DNA from: Nesterenkonia halophila
Lineage (GTDB): Bacteria; Actinomycetota; Actinomycetes; Actinomycetales; Micrococcaceae
DNA: 64,000 nt
NCBI RefSeq assembly: GCF_009467795.1
Contig: NZ_WIAX01000017.1
Coordinates: 41,581 to 105,580, forward strand
Reading direction: 5' to 3'
Shown one piece after another: positions 53,004-63,078 of the stretch; position 1 is the stretch's first letter, and each line of letters opens with the position of its first letter. Below the pieces are notes generated by a model. It had not been told where the DNA came from and searched no databases. It saw nothing but the letters and a program-made list of their open reading frames with translations. Made by a program: the position numbers and the translations under genes.

Positions 53004-54734
53004 TCAGGCCTCCCCGCGGGGCGCGCGGGACGGCCGGTCCTCTCCGTCCTCGCCGTCGTCGTGGCCGTCCGCGGCGTCGTCGTCCGGGGCGTCCTGGGCG
53101 TCCTGGGCGTCCTCCGGAGCCTCGGTGGCCAGACCGTCATGCTCCTCCTGGCGCTCGCGCCGCTCGCGCAGCGCCTCGTCGCCGGGGCCGGTGAAGTCGC
53201 GTCCGCGCTCGACGGCGGCGATGCTGCCGGTGAACAGCGAGGCGCCCTCTCCGCTGTAGGCCAGCGGCGTCTCCCCGGTGTCGGGCGTCTCGGAGGGCTC
53301 CTGCTGCTCAGCGTCGACCGACGTCGGCCATCCGGGCTCCCCGGGCACCACGTCCAGCGGCGCCGTGGAGGGCCGGGGGTCCCCGGCCTCCTGCGTCGGC
53401 GACGCCGCACCGGCTGCGGGCGCCGCGTCCTCGTCCCGGTCCGTCTCGTCGTCGACCTGGTCCAGCGCCCCGGTGCGCACCTGCGTGCCGTCCCGGGCCA
53501 GGGCGTCGTCGTGGGAGACCAGCATGCGCTGGGTGAGCACGGCATAGGGGTGCTCGGCGCGCAGATAGTTCACCAGGTCCTCCCGGACCAGGCAGCGCAG
53601 GTCCCAGAGCTCGGCGGAGTTCCGGGCGGAGAGCACCACCCAGACCTTGACCATCCCGGCGGAGGCGTCGGTGACCTGGAGCCCGTAGTCGCGGCCGTCC
53701 CAGAGGTCGGTGGACTCCAGCAGGCGCCGCATCCGGCCGCGGAGCGCGTCCATCGGCACCCGCCAGTCGACGTCGAGCTCGACGGTGCCCATCAGCTGGG
53801 TGCCCACCCGGGTCCAGTTCTCGAAGGGCGTGGCCACGAAGTAGCTTGAGGGGTAGATGATGCGGCGGTCGTCCCAGACCTTCAGCACCACCACGGAGAG
53901 CGTGATGTCCTCGACGGTGGCGAAGTTCTCCTCGACGACGATCACGTCGCCGACGCGGATGGTGTCGGTGAAGGCCAGCTGCACGCCGGCGACGACGTTG
54001 GAGAGCGTCGACTGCATCGCGATGCCGGCGACCACCGAGAGCACTCCCGCCGAGGCCAGCAGTCCGGCGCCCAGAGCGCGGACCTGCGGGATGAGCAGCA
54101 GCATCGCCGCCACCGCCACAGTGATGATGACCGCCATCATCACCCGCCGGATCAGCGAGACTTGGGTCTGCACGCGGCGGCCGCGCCGGTCGTCCAGGTT
54201 GCCGTCGCCGCCGTAGTGGGCCAGCACCACCGCCTCGACGACGCGCACGATGCGCACCGCCCACCAGGCCAGACCGACGATCACCAGCACGATCAGCACG
54301 AAGCCGGCCGCGTCGGCCCACGCCGAGTCCCCGGCGGAGTAGCTGAGCGAGATCCGCGACCCGACCAGCAGCAGCGTGAGGAACAGCGGCAGGCGGGTGC
54401 GGTCGACTGCGCCCAGGGCCGCGGGGATGCGTCGCAGGAGCTGCTTGGCGACGACCGAGGTGGTCAGCGTGATCCCCAGGGCGACGACGAGTGCGATGCC
54501 GACGCCGAGGAGCAGGCCCCAGACCGGCCCGGCGCCGGTGACCAGCGTCTCGACGTCCTGCGGGACGTTGTCCTCGACGACGTCGGTGACGTCCTCCGCC
54601 GGGTCTCCGCCGGTGGCCCTGTCGGTCGGCTCGGGCGACTCCCCGCCGGCGAGCAGGCCCAGGGGCCGCGACGGGGGAAGGAGCGAGGAGAGGAGTGCAG
54701 ACGGGATCATGCTCGACACCATGGCATCCATCAT
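53004..54734 (-). CDS. MscS-family mechanosensitive ion channel protein
   Basis: The 576-residue protein (start ATG 54734) has three to five membrane helices, the pore-lining MscS helix ([34 protein letters not shown]) and the beta domain [39 protein letters not shown]. It protects the cell against sudden osmotic downshift by releasing solutes. The last 160 residues are an acidic, repetitive cytoplasmic tail ([26 protein letters not shown]) with no counterpart in the family core. Several nearby in-frame ATGs make the exact start uncertain. Confidence 0.9.
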   Translation of the reverse strand: MMDAMVSSMIPSALLSSLLPPSRPLGLLAGGESPEPTDRATGGDPAEDVTDVVEDNVPQDVETLVTGAGPVWGLLLGVGIALVVALGITLTTSVVAKQLLRRIPAALGAVDRTRLPLFLTLLLVGSRISLSYSAGDSAWADAAGFVLIVLVIVGLAWWAVRIVRVVEAVVLAHYGGDGNLDDRRGRRVQTQVSLIRRVMMAVIITVAVAAMLLLIPQVRALGAGLLASAGVLSVVAGIAMQSTLSNVVAGVQLAFTDTIRVGDVIVVEENFATVEDITLSVVVLKVWDDRRIIYPSSYFVATPFENWTRVGTQLMGTVELDVDWRVPMDALRGRMRRLLESTDLWDGRDYGLQVTDASAGMVKVWVVLSARNSAELWDLRCLVREDLVNYLRAEHPYAVLTQRMLVSHDDALARDGTQVRTGALDQVDDETDRDEDAAPAAGAASPTQEAGDPRPSTAPLDVVPGEPGWPTSVDAEQQEPSETPDTGETPLAYSGEGASLFTGSIAAVERGRDFTGPGDEALRERRERQEEHDGLATEAPEDAQDAQDAPDDDAADGHDDGEDGEDRPSRAPRGEA

Positions 54735-54910
54735 TCCACGGAACCCTGCATGCCTTCCCAGCCTCGACTGGACGGCGGACGTCCGCCGTCCGCGTTTCCC
54801 GGCCGGGCACGCTCCGGGGGACAATGACCGGGACGATCCCCGCCGCGGCGCGCGCCGGAGTCCGCCTCCGGCGACCCTGCGCCGTCGCCCAGCCCGCCTC
54901 GAGGAGGACC

Positions 54911-56218
54911 ATGATCACGCTCAGGGACCTGCGCGGCAGCACTGCCGACGTCGACTCCATGCTGCCTCGCGCCGCCCAGGACGTCTCGGCCACCGTCGAC
55001 ACTGTCGCCCCCATCCTGGAGAAGGTGCGCACCGGCGGCGCCGAGGCGGTGCTGGCGCTCGGCGAACAGTTCGACGGCGTGCGCCCGCCCGCCCTGCGCG
55101 TGCCGGAGTCCGTCCAGGATGAGGCCCTCGAGGGGCTCGATCCTGAGATCCGCGCGGCCCTGGACGAGCTGATCCGGCGGGCGCGGAGGGTCCACGCCGC
55201 CCAGCTGCCGCAGGACTCGACCGTCGCCCCCGGCGACGACGCGCAGGTGACCAACCGATGGGTGCCGGTGCGCCGGGTCGGCCTCTACGTGCCCGGAGGG
55301 CAGGCGGTCTACCCGTCGTCGGTGGTGATGAACGCCGTCCCCGCCCAGGTCGCCGGCGTCGAGTCGCTGGCCATCGCCTCTCCCCCGCAGCCCGAGTTCG
55401 GCGGCTGGCCGCATCCGACGGTGCTGGCCGCCGCCCGGCTGCTCGGCGTCGACGAGGTCTACGCGGTCGGCGGCGCGCAGGCGGTCGCGATGTTCGCCTA
55501 CGGCGCCCGGGACGACGCCGGAGCGCAGGTCTGCCCGCCGGTCAGCCTGGTCACCGGGCCCGGGAACATCTTCGTGGCCACGGCCAAGCGGGCGGTGCAG
55601 GGTGTGGTCGGCATCGACGCCGAGGCCGGCCCGACCGAGATCATGGTGCTGGCCGACGAGACGGCCGATCCGGCCCTGGTGGCCGCGGACCTCATCTCAC
55701 AGGCCGAGCACGACGAGCTGGCCGCCTCGGTGCTGGTGACCGATTCGATGCCGCTGGCCGAGGCGGTGCTCGCCGAGGTCGAGGCGCAGGCGGCGACCAC
55801 CCGGCACGTCGAGCGGGTCAAGGAGGCGCTGACCGGCACGCAGTCCTCCGTGCTGGTGGTGGACTCGATCGACCGCGCCCTGGCCGTCGCCGATGCCTAC
55901 GGCGCCGAGCACCTGGAGATCATGACCGCCGACCAGCAGGCCCACGCCGCACGCATCACCAATGCCGGGGCGATCTTCCTGGGCTCCTGGACTCCGGTCT
56001 CGCTGGGCGACTACTGCGCCGGCTCGAACCACGTGCTGCCCACCGGCGGCGCCTCGGCGTACAGCTCGGGGCTGAACGTCACCAGCTTCATGCGCTCCCA
56101 GCAGGTCGTCCACTACGGCCGTGAAGGGCTGGGGCAGGTCGCCGGCCACGTCACCACTCTGGCAGCTGCCGAGGGACTGACCGCCCACGGCGACGCGGTG
56201 GACGTGCGCTTCCGCTGA
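54911..56218 (+). CDS. hisD: Histidinol dehydrogenase
   Basis: The 435-residue protein matches His[86 protein letters not shown] and [10 protein letters not shown], with the zinc and active-site His/Glu residues present. It performs the two final NAD-dependent oxidations of histidine biosynthesis. GAGGAGGACC precedes the ATG. No other his genes follow it; the adjacent gene converges, and the 3' ends overlap by 68 bp. Confidence 0.95.
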   Translation: MITLRDLRGSTADVDSMLPRAAQDVSATVDTVAPILEKVRTGGAEAVLALGEQFDGVRPPALRVPESVQDEALEGLDPEIRAALDELIRRARRVHAAQLPQDSTVAPGDDAQVTNRWVPVRRVGLYVPGGQAVYPSSVVMNAVPAQVAGVESLAIASPPQPEFGGWPHPTVLAAARLLGVDEVYAVGGAQAVAMFAYGARDDAGAQVCPPVSLVTGPGNIFVATAKRAVQGVVGIDAEAGPTEIMVLADETADPALVAADLISQAEHDELAASVLVTDSMPLAEAVLAEVEAQAATTRHVERVKEALTGTQSSVLVVDSIDRALAVADAYGAEHLEIMTADQQAHAARITNAGAIFLGSWTPVSLGDYCAGSNHVLPTGGASAYSSGLNVTSFMRSQQVVHYGREGLGQVAGHVTTLAAAEGLTAHGDAVDVRFR

Positions 56219-58049
56219 GCTGGGACGGCTCCGCGTCCAACCGCGCCTGGGCGGCCAGACGGATCGGCGCGTCGGCGGCTCCGTACCCGTCGTAGTCGCC
56301 GAGACGCTGGACGAGCTCGAAGAACACGCCGCCGACGCGGCGGGTATAGAAGTGCAGGAACTCGCCGTCCGCGTCACGGTCGTACATCACCTGGTGGGCG
56401 CGCAGCGACCGGAGGAACGTGTCAGTCAGGCCGAACCGGGCCTCGAGGTCGTCGTAGTAGTTCCGCGGCACCGGCAGCGGCCGCATGCCGCGGCGCTGCG
56501 CGCGCCGGGCCACGGCGAGGACGTCGTCACAGGCCAGCGCCACGTGCTCAGTGTGCTGATCGCCGGCTGCCGGCAGCACGTTCAGCGGCACTCGGACGAC
56601 GCCGTCGGGGGTGCGCAGCACACGGCTGCGCACCAGCCCGTGGAGACTCGCGACCTCGGTGCTGGTCCCCTTCTGCAGACCCAGCACCCCGGTGCAGAAG
56701 TGCACCGTCTCGTCGTAGGTCTCCCAGGGGCTCATCAGATTGAGATGATCGACCGCGTACACCCCCGCTTCGCCGGCTTCGGCGTCCTCGTCCTGCGGCA
56801 CGCCGTGCTCGAACTCGTCGATCCAGCCCGGCCGGCCCGTCGCGTCCGACTCCCCGGCGGCGAGGAACAGCTCGACGCCCTGGGGCGAGACGAAAGCCGG
56901 CAGCCGATGTTCGCCGGCCTGGATCCGTCGCGTCACCGGCGGCACGCCCAGGGTGGAGATCCGCTCCTCGGCGGCGTCGATGTCGGGGTAGAGCAGCCCC
57001 ATCCCGGCGACGTGCGGGCGTTCGCCGCGGGCGTGCTGCTCATTGAGGATGATCCGCGCCCCGCCGGCGCTCCACAGCCGCACCGGCTTGCTGCGATGCT
57101 GGCCGCGGAAGCTCAGCCCCAGCTGCTCGAGCACCTCTTCGACGTCGGTGGTGTTCTCGGCGCGGACCTCCACGAAGTCCACCCCGACCGGATGGCCCGC
57201 CGCCGGCACCGTCGGCAGGGCCTCGGCCCCGGCCTGTTCGCGAGCGGTGCGATCGGCCAGGGCCACGAGCGTGCGATGGGCTTGGGCGGCGGTGGCTCCG
57301 GAGGCTGTCTGCCGGAAGATGTCGTTGAAGACTTCCAGGGAGATCGGCCCGGAATAGCCGGACCGGACGACATGCCCGAGGAACGTCACGAGGTCGAAGT
57401 CGCCCTCGCCGGGGAAGAGCCGGTGATGACGGCTCCAGGACAGCACGTCGAGGGAGAGCGCCGGGGCGTCGGCAAGCTGCACGAAGAAGATCTTCTCGGC
57501 GGGGATGTCCTCGATGCCGGCGGGGTCGTGCCCTCGGGAGAGGATGTGGAAGCTGTCCAGGCACGTGCCGACGGCGGGATGGTCGGCGAGCTCGACGATC
57601 CGCCAGGCTCGCCGGTAGTCGTCGACGAATCGGCCCCAGGCCAGCGCCTCGAAGGCCACACGGACCCCGTGCGCGGAGGCCAGCTCGCCGAGCCGGCGCA
57701 GCTGCGCGGCGGAGACCTCGTCGGAGTCCTCCGTCGCCGTGGACACGTTGCTGCAGACCAGCACCGTCCCGATGCCGAGCCGCGCCATGATCCGGAATCG
57801 GGCCTCAGCTCGTCGAAGATTGTCCTCCAGCAGCTCCTCGGAGACGCCTTCGAAGTCCCGGAAGGGCTGGTAGAGGTCCAGGGCGAGTCCCAGCCGTTCG
57901 GCGCGGGCTCGCACCTCCTCAGGCGTGAGCTCGCTGGCCACCAGATCCGGCTCGAAGATCTCGACTCCGGAGAACCCCGCCTCGGCGGCGGCCTCCATCT
58001 TCTCCTCCAGGCTGCCGCTGAGGCAGACCGTGGCGATGGATGTGTGCAT
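56151..58049 (-). CDS. quiC: 3-dehydroshikimate dehydratase fused to an HPPD-like domain (QuiC type)
   Basis: The 632-residue protein has an N-terminal TIM barrel of the sugar-phosphate isomerase/AP endonuclease superfamily ([89 protein letters not shown]). The C-terminal 4-hydroxyphenylpyruvate dioxygenase-like half has [23 protein letters not shown] and [18 protein letters not shown], giving the His-His-Glu metal ligands. This is the layout of Pseudomonas QuiC1, which dehydrates 3-dehydroshikimate to protocatechuate. It is 6 bp after the shikimate dehydrogenase gene. The C-terminus extends antisense over hisD for 68 bp, beyond the family end. Confidence 0.88.
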   Translation of the reverse strand: MHTSIATVCLSGSLEEKMEAAAEAGFSGVEIFEPDLVASELTPEEVRARAERLGLALDLYQPFRDFEGVSEELLEDNLRRAEARFRIMARLGIGTVLVCSNVSTATEDSDEVSAAQLRRLGELASAHGVRVAFEALAWGRFVDDYRRAWRIVELADHPAVGTCLDSFHILSRGHDPAGIEDIPAEKIFFVQLADAPALSLDVLSWSRHHRLFPGEGDFDLVTFLGHVVRSGYSGPISLEVFNDIFRQTASGATAAQAHRTLVALADRTAREQAGAEALPTVPAAGHPVGVDFVEVRAENTTDVEEVLEQLGLSFRGQHRSKPVRLWSAGGARIILNEQHARGERPHVAGMGLLYPDIDAAEERISTLGVPPVTRRIQAGEHRLPAFVSPQGVELFLAAGESDATGRPGWIDEFEHGVPQDEDAEAGEAGVYAVDHLNLMSPWETYDETVHFCTGVLGLQKGTSTEVASLHGLVRSRVLRTPDGVVRVPLNVLPAAGDQHTEHVALACDDVLAVARRAQRRGMRPLPVPRNYYDDLEARFGLTDTFLRSLRAHQVMYDRDADGEFLHFYTRRVGGVFFELVQRLGDYDGYGAADAPIRLAAQARLDAEPSQLSGSARPPRRRGRSVPRQLPEW

Positions 58050-58055
58050 TCCTCG

Positions 58056-58961
58056 TCACCTCGTCCCTGATTCGTCGGTCACCAGCTGCTCGAAATGCCG
58101 GCGCATGCGGTCACGGTCGGGCTCGAGACCGGTGATGTGCCGGATGCTGTCGGCCGCCTGGCCCACGGCCATGAGCCCGCCGTCGAGCACCCGGAGACCG
58201 CAGGCCCGCGCGCGGGCGACGAGCTCGGTCTCCAGCGGGCGGTAGACGACCTCGGAGATCCAGGCCCCGGCCGGCAGGTCCTCGGGGGCGACGGCGGCTC
58301 CTGGATGCGCCGCCATCCCTGTCGGGGTCGCGTGGATCACCCCGTCGACGCGGCCGAGCGTCGCCTCCAGGTCACCGCCGGTGGTGCTGAACCGCGTGCC
58401 CGGGTGGTGAGGCCGGAACCTCTCGACGACACGACGAGCGGCGACGGAGTCCAGATCGTGGACCACGATCTCGGCGAAGCCCATCGAGGCCAGGGCATGG
58501 ACCGTGGCCAGCCCGGCTCCCCCGGCCCCGATCTGTAGAGCCCGCCCCCGAGCGTCGTGGCCGAGGAAGCTCTCGAGTCCGGCGCGGAAGGCCGAATGGT
58601 CGGTGTTGTGGGCCTCCCGGCACGGACCGAGCAGCACCAGGTTCGCCGAGCCGATCTGCACCACTTCCTCGCCGGCGACGTGCACGTGCTCGAGCACCCG
58701 TTGCTTGTACGGATGGGTGATGTTCGCGGCGACGACGCCGCGGGCCTCCAGCCCGTCCAGCACCGCGCCGAGATCCGCCTGGTCCTCCTCGGCGAGGTCG
58801 ACGCGCTCGTAGACGTAGTCCAGCCCGAGGGCCGCACCCTCGCGCTCATGGAGCGCCGGGGTCAGCGACGGGCCGATGCCGTCGCCGACGAGCGCGACGC
58901 GGATCGCACTTCCGTGGATCTGCTCGTGCCGGGTCGTTCCGTCCGGTGTCGCGGCGCTCAT
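58056..58961 (-). CDS. Shikimate/quinate dehydrogenase
   Basis: The 301-residue AroE-family protein has the shikimate-binding IGPSLTPALHE, the catalytic Lys in NITHPYKQRV and Asp in AHNTDHSAFRAGL, the nucleotide motif QIGAGGAGLATVHAL, and VIHATPTGM. The NTDHSAF version and the surrounding catabolic genes suggest it oxidises quinate or shikimate rather than serving aromatic biosynthesis. Its product, 3-dehydroquinate or 3-dehydroshikimate, leads to QuiC. It overlaps the dctP stop by ATGA. Confidence 0.88.
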   Translation of the reverse strand: MSAATPDGTTRHEQIHGSAIRVALVGDGIGPSLTPALHEREGAALGLDYVYERVDLAEEDQADLGAVLDGLEARGVVAANITHPYKQRVLEHVHVAGEEVVQIGSANLVLLGPCREAHNTDHSAFRAGLESFLGHDARGRALQIGAGGAGLATVHALASMGFAEIVVHDLDSVAARRVVERFRPHHPGTRFSTTGGDLEATLGRVDGVIHATPTGMAAHPGAAVAPEDLPAGAWISEVVYRPLETELVARARACGLRVLDGGLMAVGQAADSIRHITGLEPDRDRMRRHFEQLVTDESGTR

Positions 58962-59953
58962 GGGCGGGACTCCTTGATCGAGGTGTACACGTCGAGCGAC
59001 TCACCGCTCAGATGCTCGCGGAACCAGTCATCGGCCCGCGCGCGGAAGGCCTGGACGTCGACATCGTCGACCACTTCGAAGCCCTTCTGCGCCTCGAAGG
59101 TCTCCACCAGGCGGGCGTCGCTCTCGGCGACGCACTCGATCATGCGGTCCTCGGCGGCGCGGACGGCGTCACGCAGGACTTCCTGCCGGTCGGCGGAGAG
59201 CTCGTCGTAGATCTCGCCCATGACGATCAGATTGGAGTTCTGCTGGTGGGCGGAGAGGCTCAGGTACTCCTGGACTTCGTCCATGTTCTCCGAGGCGATG
59301 TTGCCCAAGGGGTTCTCCCCGCCGTCGACCAGCCCCTGCTGCATGCTCAGATAGACCTCCTCATAGGCCACCGTCGTCGCATCGGCACCGAGCGCCCGCG
59401 CGTTGAGCAGGTACTGCGTCGAGCCGGGGAACCGGATGCGCAGCCCGTCCAGGTCCTCCGGAGTGCGTATCGGGTCGTTGGCCGTGAAATGGCGCGGTCC
59501 GATCGACCAGGCTCCGAGCACGTTGATGCCGGAACGCTCCTTGAAGGCCTCGGTGAGCTCGTCGGACGCGCCGCTGCGGAAGTACTCCGAGACGTGTGCG
59601 GCATCCTCGAAGGCGTAGGCGGCGTCGACCACGCCCATGGGCTCGTGCACCGCGGCCAGGGCGGAGGCGCCCTGCAGGTCGATGTCGATGTCCCCGGAGA
59701 GCACCGAGGCGATGCGATCGGCGTCTCCGCCGAGCTGGCTGGAGTCGTAGATCTCGACGCTCATGCCCGCATCGGCCTCCTCCACCTCCTTCCGGATCGT
59801 CTCGGCGCCGCAGGTGTGGGCGGTCTGGTCCTGAGTGTAGGAATGGGCGAGGGTCAGTTCGACCGTGTCGTCGCCGGCGCCGCCTGAGCAGCCGGCGAGC
59901 AGACCGATCGGCAGCAGCGTCGCCGCGGCGAGGGTTCTGCGTATCAGTGTCAT
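58958..59953 (-). CDS. TRAP transporter substrate-binding protein (DctP family)
   Basis: The 331-residue precursor has a lipobox (LLAGCSGG) and the DctP fold (VELTLAHSYTQDQTAHTCGAETIRKEVE, GAWSIGPRHFTANDPIRTPEDLDGLRIRFPGS, VDGGENPLGNI). The conserved Arg that binds a substrate carboxylate is present in LRIRFPG. It would bind an organic acid outside the membrane; shikimate, quinate or dehydroshikimate is inferred from the coupled enzymes. AAGGACAACC precedes the ATG, and the stop overlaps the AroE-like gene. Confidence 0.9.
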   Translation of the reverse strand: MTLIRRTLAAATLLPIGLLAGCSGGAGDDTVELTLAHSYTQDQTAHTCGAETIRKEVEEADAGMSVEIYDSSQLGGDADRIASVLSGDIDIDLQGASALAAVHEPMGVVDAAYAFEDAAHVSEYFRSGASDELTEAFKERSGINVLGAWSIGPRHFTANDPIRTPEDLDGLRIRFPGSTQYLLNARALGADATTVAYEEVYLSMQQGLVDGGENPLGNIASENMDEVQEYLSLSAHQQNSNLIVMGEIYDELSADRQEVLRDAVRAAEDRMIECVAESDARLVETFEAQKGFEVVDDVDVQAFRARADDWFREHLSGESLDVYTSIKESRP

Positions 59954-60016
59954 GGTTGTCCTTGGTCGTGCGGCACGGAGGACCCGGCCGGTCGATGGAG
60001 CATCTGTTGGTGCGAG

Positions 60017-61291
60017 CTACAGACCGAGCAGCTCGGGGAGCCAGAGGACGAAGTCCGGGAAGAGGATGATCACCAGGCAGATGAGCACCATGGGGATCAA
60101 GAACGGGGCCGCCCCGCGGAACACATCCCCGACCGGGATCTTGAGCGTGGAGCTCAGTACATAGAGGACCGTCCCCACCGGCGGGGTGAGCAGGCCGATC
60201 ATCAGCGAGAGCACCATCAGCACGCCGAGCACGATCGGGTCGACGCCGATCTCCGTCGCGATCGGCATCAGCATCGGCACGGTGAGCACCAGCACCGCCA
60301 CCGCGTCGACGACGGTGCCCAGCACCAGCATCAGCAGCGCGACGAGCAGCAGGAACAGCGTCGGATCCTCGGTCACGGTGAGCATGATCGAGGCCAGCTC
60401 CTGCGGCACGCGCTCGCGGGCGAAGACGTAGCCCACCAGGGCGGCGGAGGCGACGATCAGCATGATGGCCGCCGTCGTCATGACGGTCTCCACGAAGATC
60501 CTGGGCAGATCACGCAGACGGAGGCGTCGGTAGGCGAATCCCAGGATCAGCATGTAGAGCGAGCCCACGGCGGCGGCCTCGGTGGGCGTGAAGAAGCCGC
60601 CCAGGATGCCGCCGAGGATGATCACCGGGGCGACGAGCGGCAGCAGCACGGCCCGTCCGGTGCGCAGCACCTGCTCCCAGGAGAACCCGACGTCGGTGAT
60701 GTCCGGCTGGCGCCGCACCCAGATGAAGACCACCCCGGCCAGGCCCACCGCCATGAGCAGGGCCGGCAGGACCGAGGCGGCGAAGAGCGCGCCGGTGGAG
60801 ACCGCGCCCAGACCGGCGAAGATGACCGCCGGGATGCTCGGGGGCATGACCGGAGCGATCAGCGCGGAGGATCCCACGACACCGACGCTGAAGCGGCGGG
60901 AGTAGCCGTGCTTCTCCATCTGCGGCACCTGCACCTTGCCCAGTGCGGCGGCATCGGCCACTGCCGAACCGCTCATCCAGGAGAAGCCCAGGCTCACGCC
61001 GATGCTCACGTATCCCAGCCCTCCGCGGACCTTGCCCATCAGAGCGAGGGCGAAGTCGAAGAGCCGGTCGGCGATGCCCGCGTGCCCGGCCAGGGTTCCG
61101 AGCAGGATGAACAGCGGGATGGCCAGCAGGGGGAAGCTGGCGGTGGACTCTGCGACCAGCCGCATGGCCAGGCCGCCCGAGTGGCCGGTGAGCAGCAGAT
61201 ACCCGAGGCCGGGCCCGAGGAAGGCGAAGGCCACCGGGACCCGGAGGAACAGCAGGACGGCGATCGCGAGGAGCATGAGGACGACGGTCAT
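60017..61291 (-). CDS. TRAP transporter large permease (DctM family)
   Basis: The 424-residue protein has about 12 hydrophobic segments and DctM landmarks: AIPLFILLGTLAGHAGIADRLFDFALALMGKVRGGLGYVSIG, VGSSALIAPVMPPSIPAVIFAGLG, FTPTEAAAVGSLYML and LLTPPVGTVLYVLSSTLKIPVGDVFRGAAPFLIPMV. It is the sodium-coupled transport subunit. The ATG overlaps the dctQ stop (ATGA); upstream extension to 61498 is a shadow of dctQ. 63 bp separate it from dctP. Confidence 0.95.
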   Translation of the reverse strand: MTVVLMLLAIAVLLFLRVPVAFAFLGPGLGYLLLTGHSGGLAMRLVAESTASFPLLAIPLFILLGTLAGHAGIADRLFDFALALMGKVRGGLGYVSIGVSLGFSWMSGSAVADAAALGKVQVPQMEKHGYSRRFSVGVVGSSALIAPVMPPSIPAVIFAGLGAVSTGALFAASVLPALLMAVGLAGVVFIWVRRQPDITDVGFSWEQVLRTGRAVLLPLVAPVIILGGILGGFFTPTEAAAVGSLYMLILGFAYRRLRLRDLPRIFVETVMTTAAIMLIVASAALVGYVFARERVPQELASIMLTVTEDPTLFLLLVALLMLVLGTVVDAVAVLVLTVPMLMPIATEIGVDPIVLGVLMVLSLMIGLLTPPVGTVLYVLSSTLKIPVGDVFRGAAPFLIPMVLICLVIILFPDFVLWLPELLGL

Positions 61292-61845
61292 GACTGGACC
61301 TCCCGGTTCACCTTGATGGCGAGGGCGTCGCTCTCCTGGGCCGCAGGAACGCCTTCGCGCGCCACGACTGTCGCGGCGGCCGCCGAGCGCAGCGCGGTGC
61401 TGACGAAGCCGACCAGGGGCAGCACATAGTGCAGCGACATGCTCATTCCGAGCGACGGGGACGTCAGGATCGACGAGCTCGGGATCAGCGACCAGCACTG
61501 CCAGGCGAAGAGCCCGGCGATGACGGCCACGAGCAGATGGGCGAGCACATGGAAGCCGCGGACCGCCCGCTCGGACTTCAGCGTGTCCACCAGCTGCAGC
61601 GCGATGTGCCCGTCACGCGTGACCAGCACGCCGGCGGCGAGGAACGTCAGCCATACCAGCGCGAAACGTGACAGCTCTCCGGTCCAGGTCAGTCCCTCGA
61701 ACGGCAGGTGGCGCTGAAAGGCCTGAATGAGCACCGCCACGAAGATCACCCCGGTGAGAAGGCCGGCCACGCCGAGCTCCACCGCTGTGACGGCCGCGAG
61801 GAGACGGGCCGGACGACTCCCGGCCTTCCGTGTCTGAGATGCCAT
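61288..61845 (-). CDS. TRAP transporter small permease (DctQ family)
   Basis: The 185-residue protein has four transmembrane helices and the DctQ pattern TWTGELSRFALVWLTFLAAGVLVTRDGHIALQLVDTL. It stabilises the interaction between DctP and DctM. GGAAGGATGCATC precedes the ATG. It is the first gene of the dctQ-dctM-dctP-aroE-like-quiC operon and is divergent from a LacI-type regulator across a 130-bp region with TTGCCA repeats. Confidence 0.93.
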   Translation of the reverse strand: MASQTRKAGSRPARLLAAVTAVELGVAGLLTGVIFVAVLIQAFQRHLPFEGLTWTGELSRFALVWLTFLAAGVLVTRDGHIALQLVDTLKSERAVRGFHVLAHLLVAVIAGLFAWQCWSLIPSSSILTSPSLGMSMSLHYVLPLVGFVSTALRSAAAATVVAREGVPAAQESDALAIKVNREVQS

Positions 61846-61921
61846 GATGCATCCTTCCGTCGTCGGACGACGGACCGGATGTGGCCCGCCTCACATGACG
61901 GGGTTGAACTTAGCAACAGCA

Positions 61922-61956
61922 TGGCAAACCGGAAATTCAGTTGCCACTAGTTGCCA
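61922..61956. promoter_or_regulatory. TTGCCA operator cluster between dctQ and lacI
   Basis: TGGCAA (61922-61927) and two direct repeats AGTTGCCA (61939-61946 and 61949-61956, exactly 10 bp apart) lie between the divergent genes. The first TTGCCA is also a possible -35 with a 17-bp spacer to TGAGAT (61964-61969). A LacI-family protein could bind these half sites. Confidence 0.6.
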
Positions 61957-61975
61957 AAACTGATGAGATCTCCTC

Positions 61976-62980
61976 ATGCCGAAGGTCACCATCTACGACG
62001 TCGCCCAGGAAGCGGGCGTCGCTCCGTCGACCGTCTCCCGAGCACTCAACAGGCCTGCCAGAGTCAGTGATTCGATGCGTCGGCGCGTCCAGGAGGCGGC
62101 AGAGAGCGTCGGCTACGCGACACCGGCCCGCCAAGGGCGCACGCCCCGGAAGACGATCGCGATGGTTCTGGCCGACATCACCAATCCCCACTTCATCAAG
62201 ATCATCCGCGGCGCTGAGATGCGGGCGAAGTCGTCGGGATTCACCTTCGTGGTGGTCAATGCCGAGGAGTCGCCGCAGATCGAGCTGACGCAGGTCCGCG
62301 GTCTGGCATCGAAGGTCGACGGCTTCGTGCTGGCCTCCAGCCGACTGCCGGACCAGGAGCTGCTGGCGCTGGGGAACCGGCACAAGCTGGTGCTGCTCAA
62401 CAGAGACCTGGACGGCCTGACCAGCGTGCGACTGGACATGGTGCACGGCTGTCGGCTCATCCTCGAGCATCTGGCCTCGCTGGGCCATCGCGAGTTCACG
62501 TTCTGCGCGGGTCCACCCGGCTCCTGGATCGGCTCGCTCCGCTGGGCCACGCTCCGCGACGCCGCGCACGAGCATGGGCTCACTGCGCACCGGATCGGCC
62601 CCTATGCCCCGACGGTGGCCGCCGGCGGGGTGGCCGCCGACACGGCACTGCGGGCCCGGCCCACCGCGCTGGTGGCGCACAACGACTTGCTCGCCTTCGG
62701 AATCATGGACCGTCTAGCATCGCGCGGAGTCGCGGTCCCGGATGACGTCAGCGTGGTCGGCTTCGACAACAACTTCGCCGCCGACCTGGTGACGCCCCCG
62801 CTGACCACCGTGGACGGTCCGGGCGGAGAGGTCGGGGGACGCGGCGTCGATCTGCTGCTCCGTTCCATCGCCGACGAGCCCGATCGGCACGGCCCGCTCA
62901 TCGACCCTCCCGACGATCGCATCACGCTTCCGACGGAACTGATCCTGCGCGAATCCACGGGTGTGGTGCGGCCGGGCTGA
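61976..62980 (+). CDS. LacI-family transcriptional regulator of the shikimate/quinate module
   Basis: The 334-residue protein has the LacI helix-turn-helix (VTIYDVAQEAGVAPSTVSRALNRPARVSDSMRRRVQEAAESVGY) and an effector domain with MVLADITNPHFIKIIRGAE, ALVAHNDLLAFGIMDRLASRGVAVPDDVSVVGFDN and LTTVDGPGGEVG. It is divergent from the TRAP operon and shares its operator region, so it probably represses uptake and breakdown genes until the substrate appears. The effector is unknown. Confidence 0.92.
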   Translation: MPKVTIYDVAQEAGVAPSTVSRALNRPARVSDSMRRRVQEAAESVGYATPARQGRTPRKTIAMVLADITNPHFIKIIRGAEMRAKSSGFTFVVVNAEESPQIELTQVRGLASKVDGFVLASSRLPDQELLALGNRHKLVLLNRDLDGLTSVRLDMVHGCRLILEHLASLGHREFTFCAGPPGSWIGSLRWATLRDAAHEHGLTAHRIGPYAPTVAAGGVAADTALRARPTALVAHNDLLAFGIMDRLASRGVAVPDDVSVVGFDNNFAADLVTPPLTTVDGPGGEVGGRGVDLLLRSIADEPDRHGPLIDPPDDRITLPTELILRESTGVVRPG

Positions 62981-62986
62981 ATCGGA

Positions 62987-63039
62987 CACGACGGCGCCGG
63001 CGCTCATCCCGCGAACGGAGGAACGCCGGCGCCGTCGTG
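62987..63039. terminator. 16-bp perfect hairpin between lacI and rpf
   Basis: CACGACGGCGCCGGCG (62987-63002) and its exact complement (63024-63039) flank a 21-nt loop between convergent genes. The core ACGACGGCGCCG is shared with the repeat at 40195. Confidence 0.7.
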
Positions 63040-63078
63040 CGTCGGGGGCGAAGGCCCGCCCCGCTGCTGATCAGCCGG

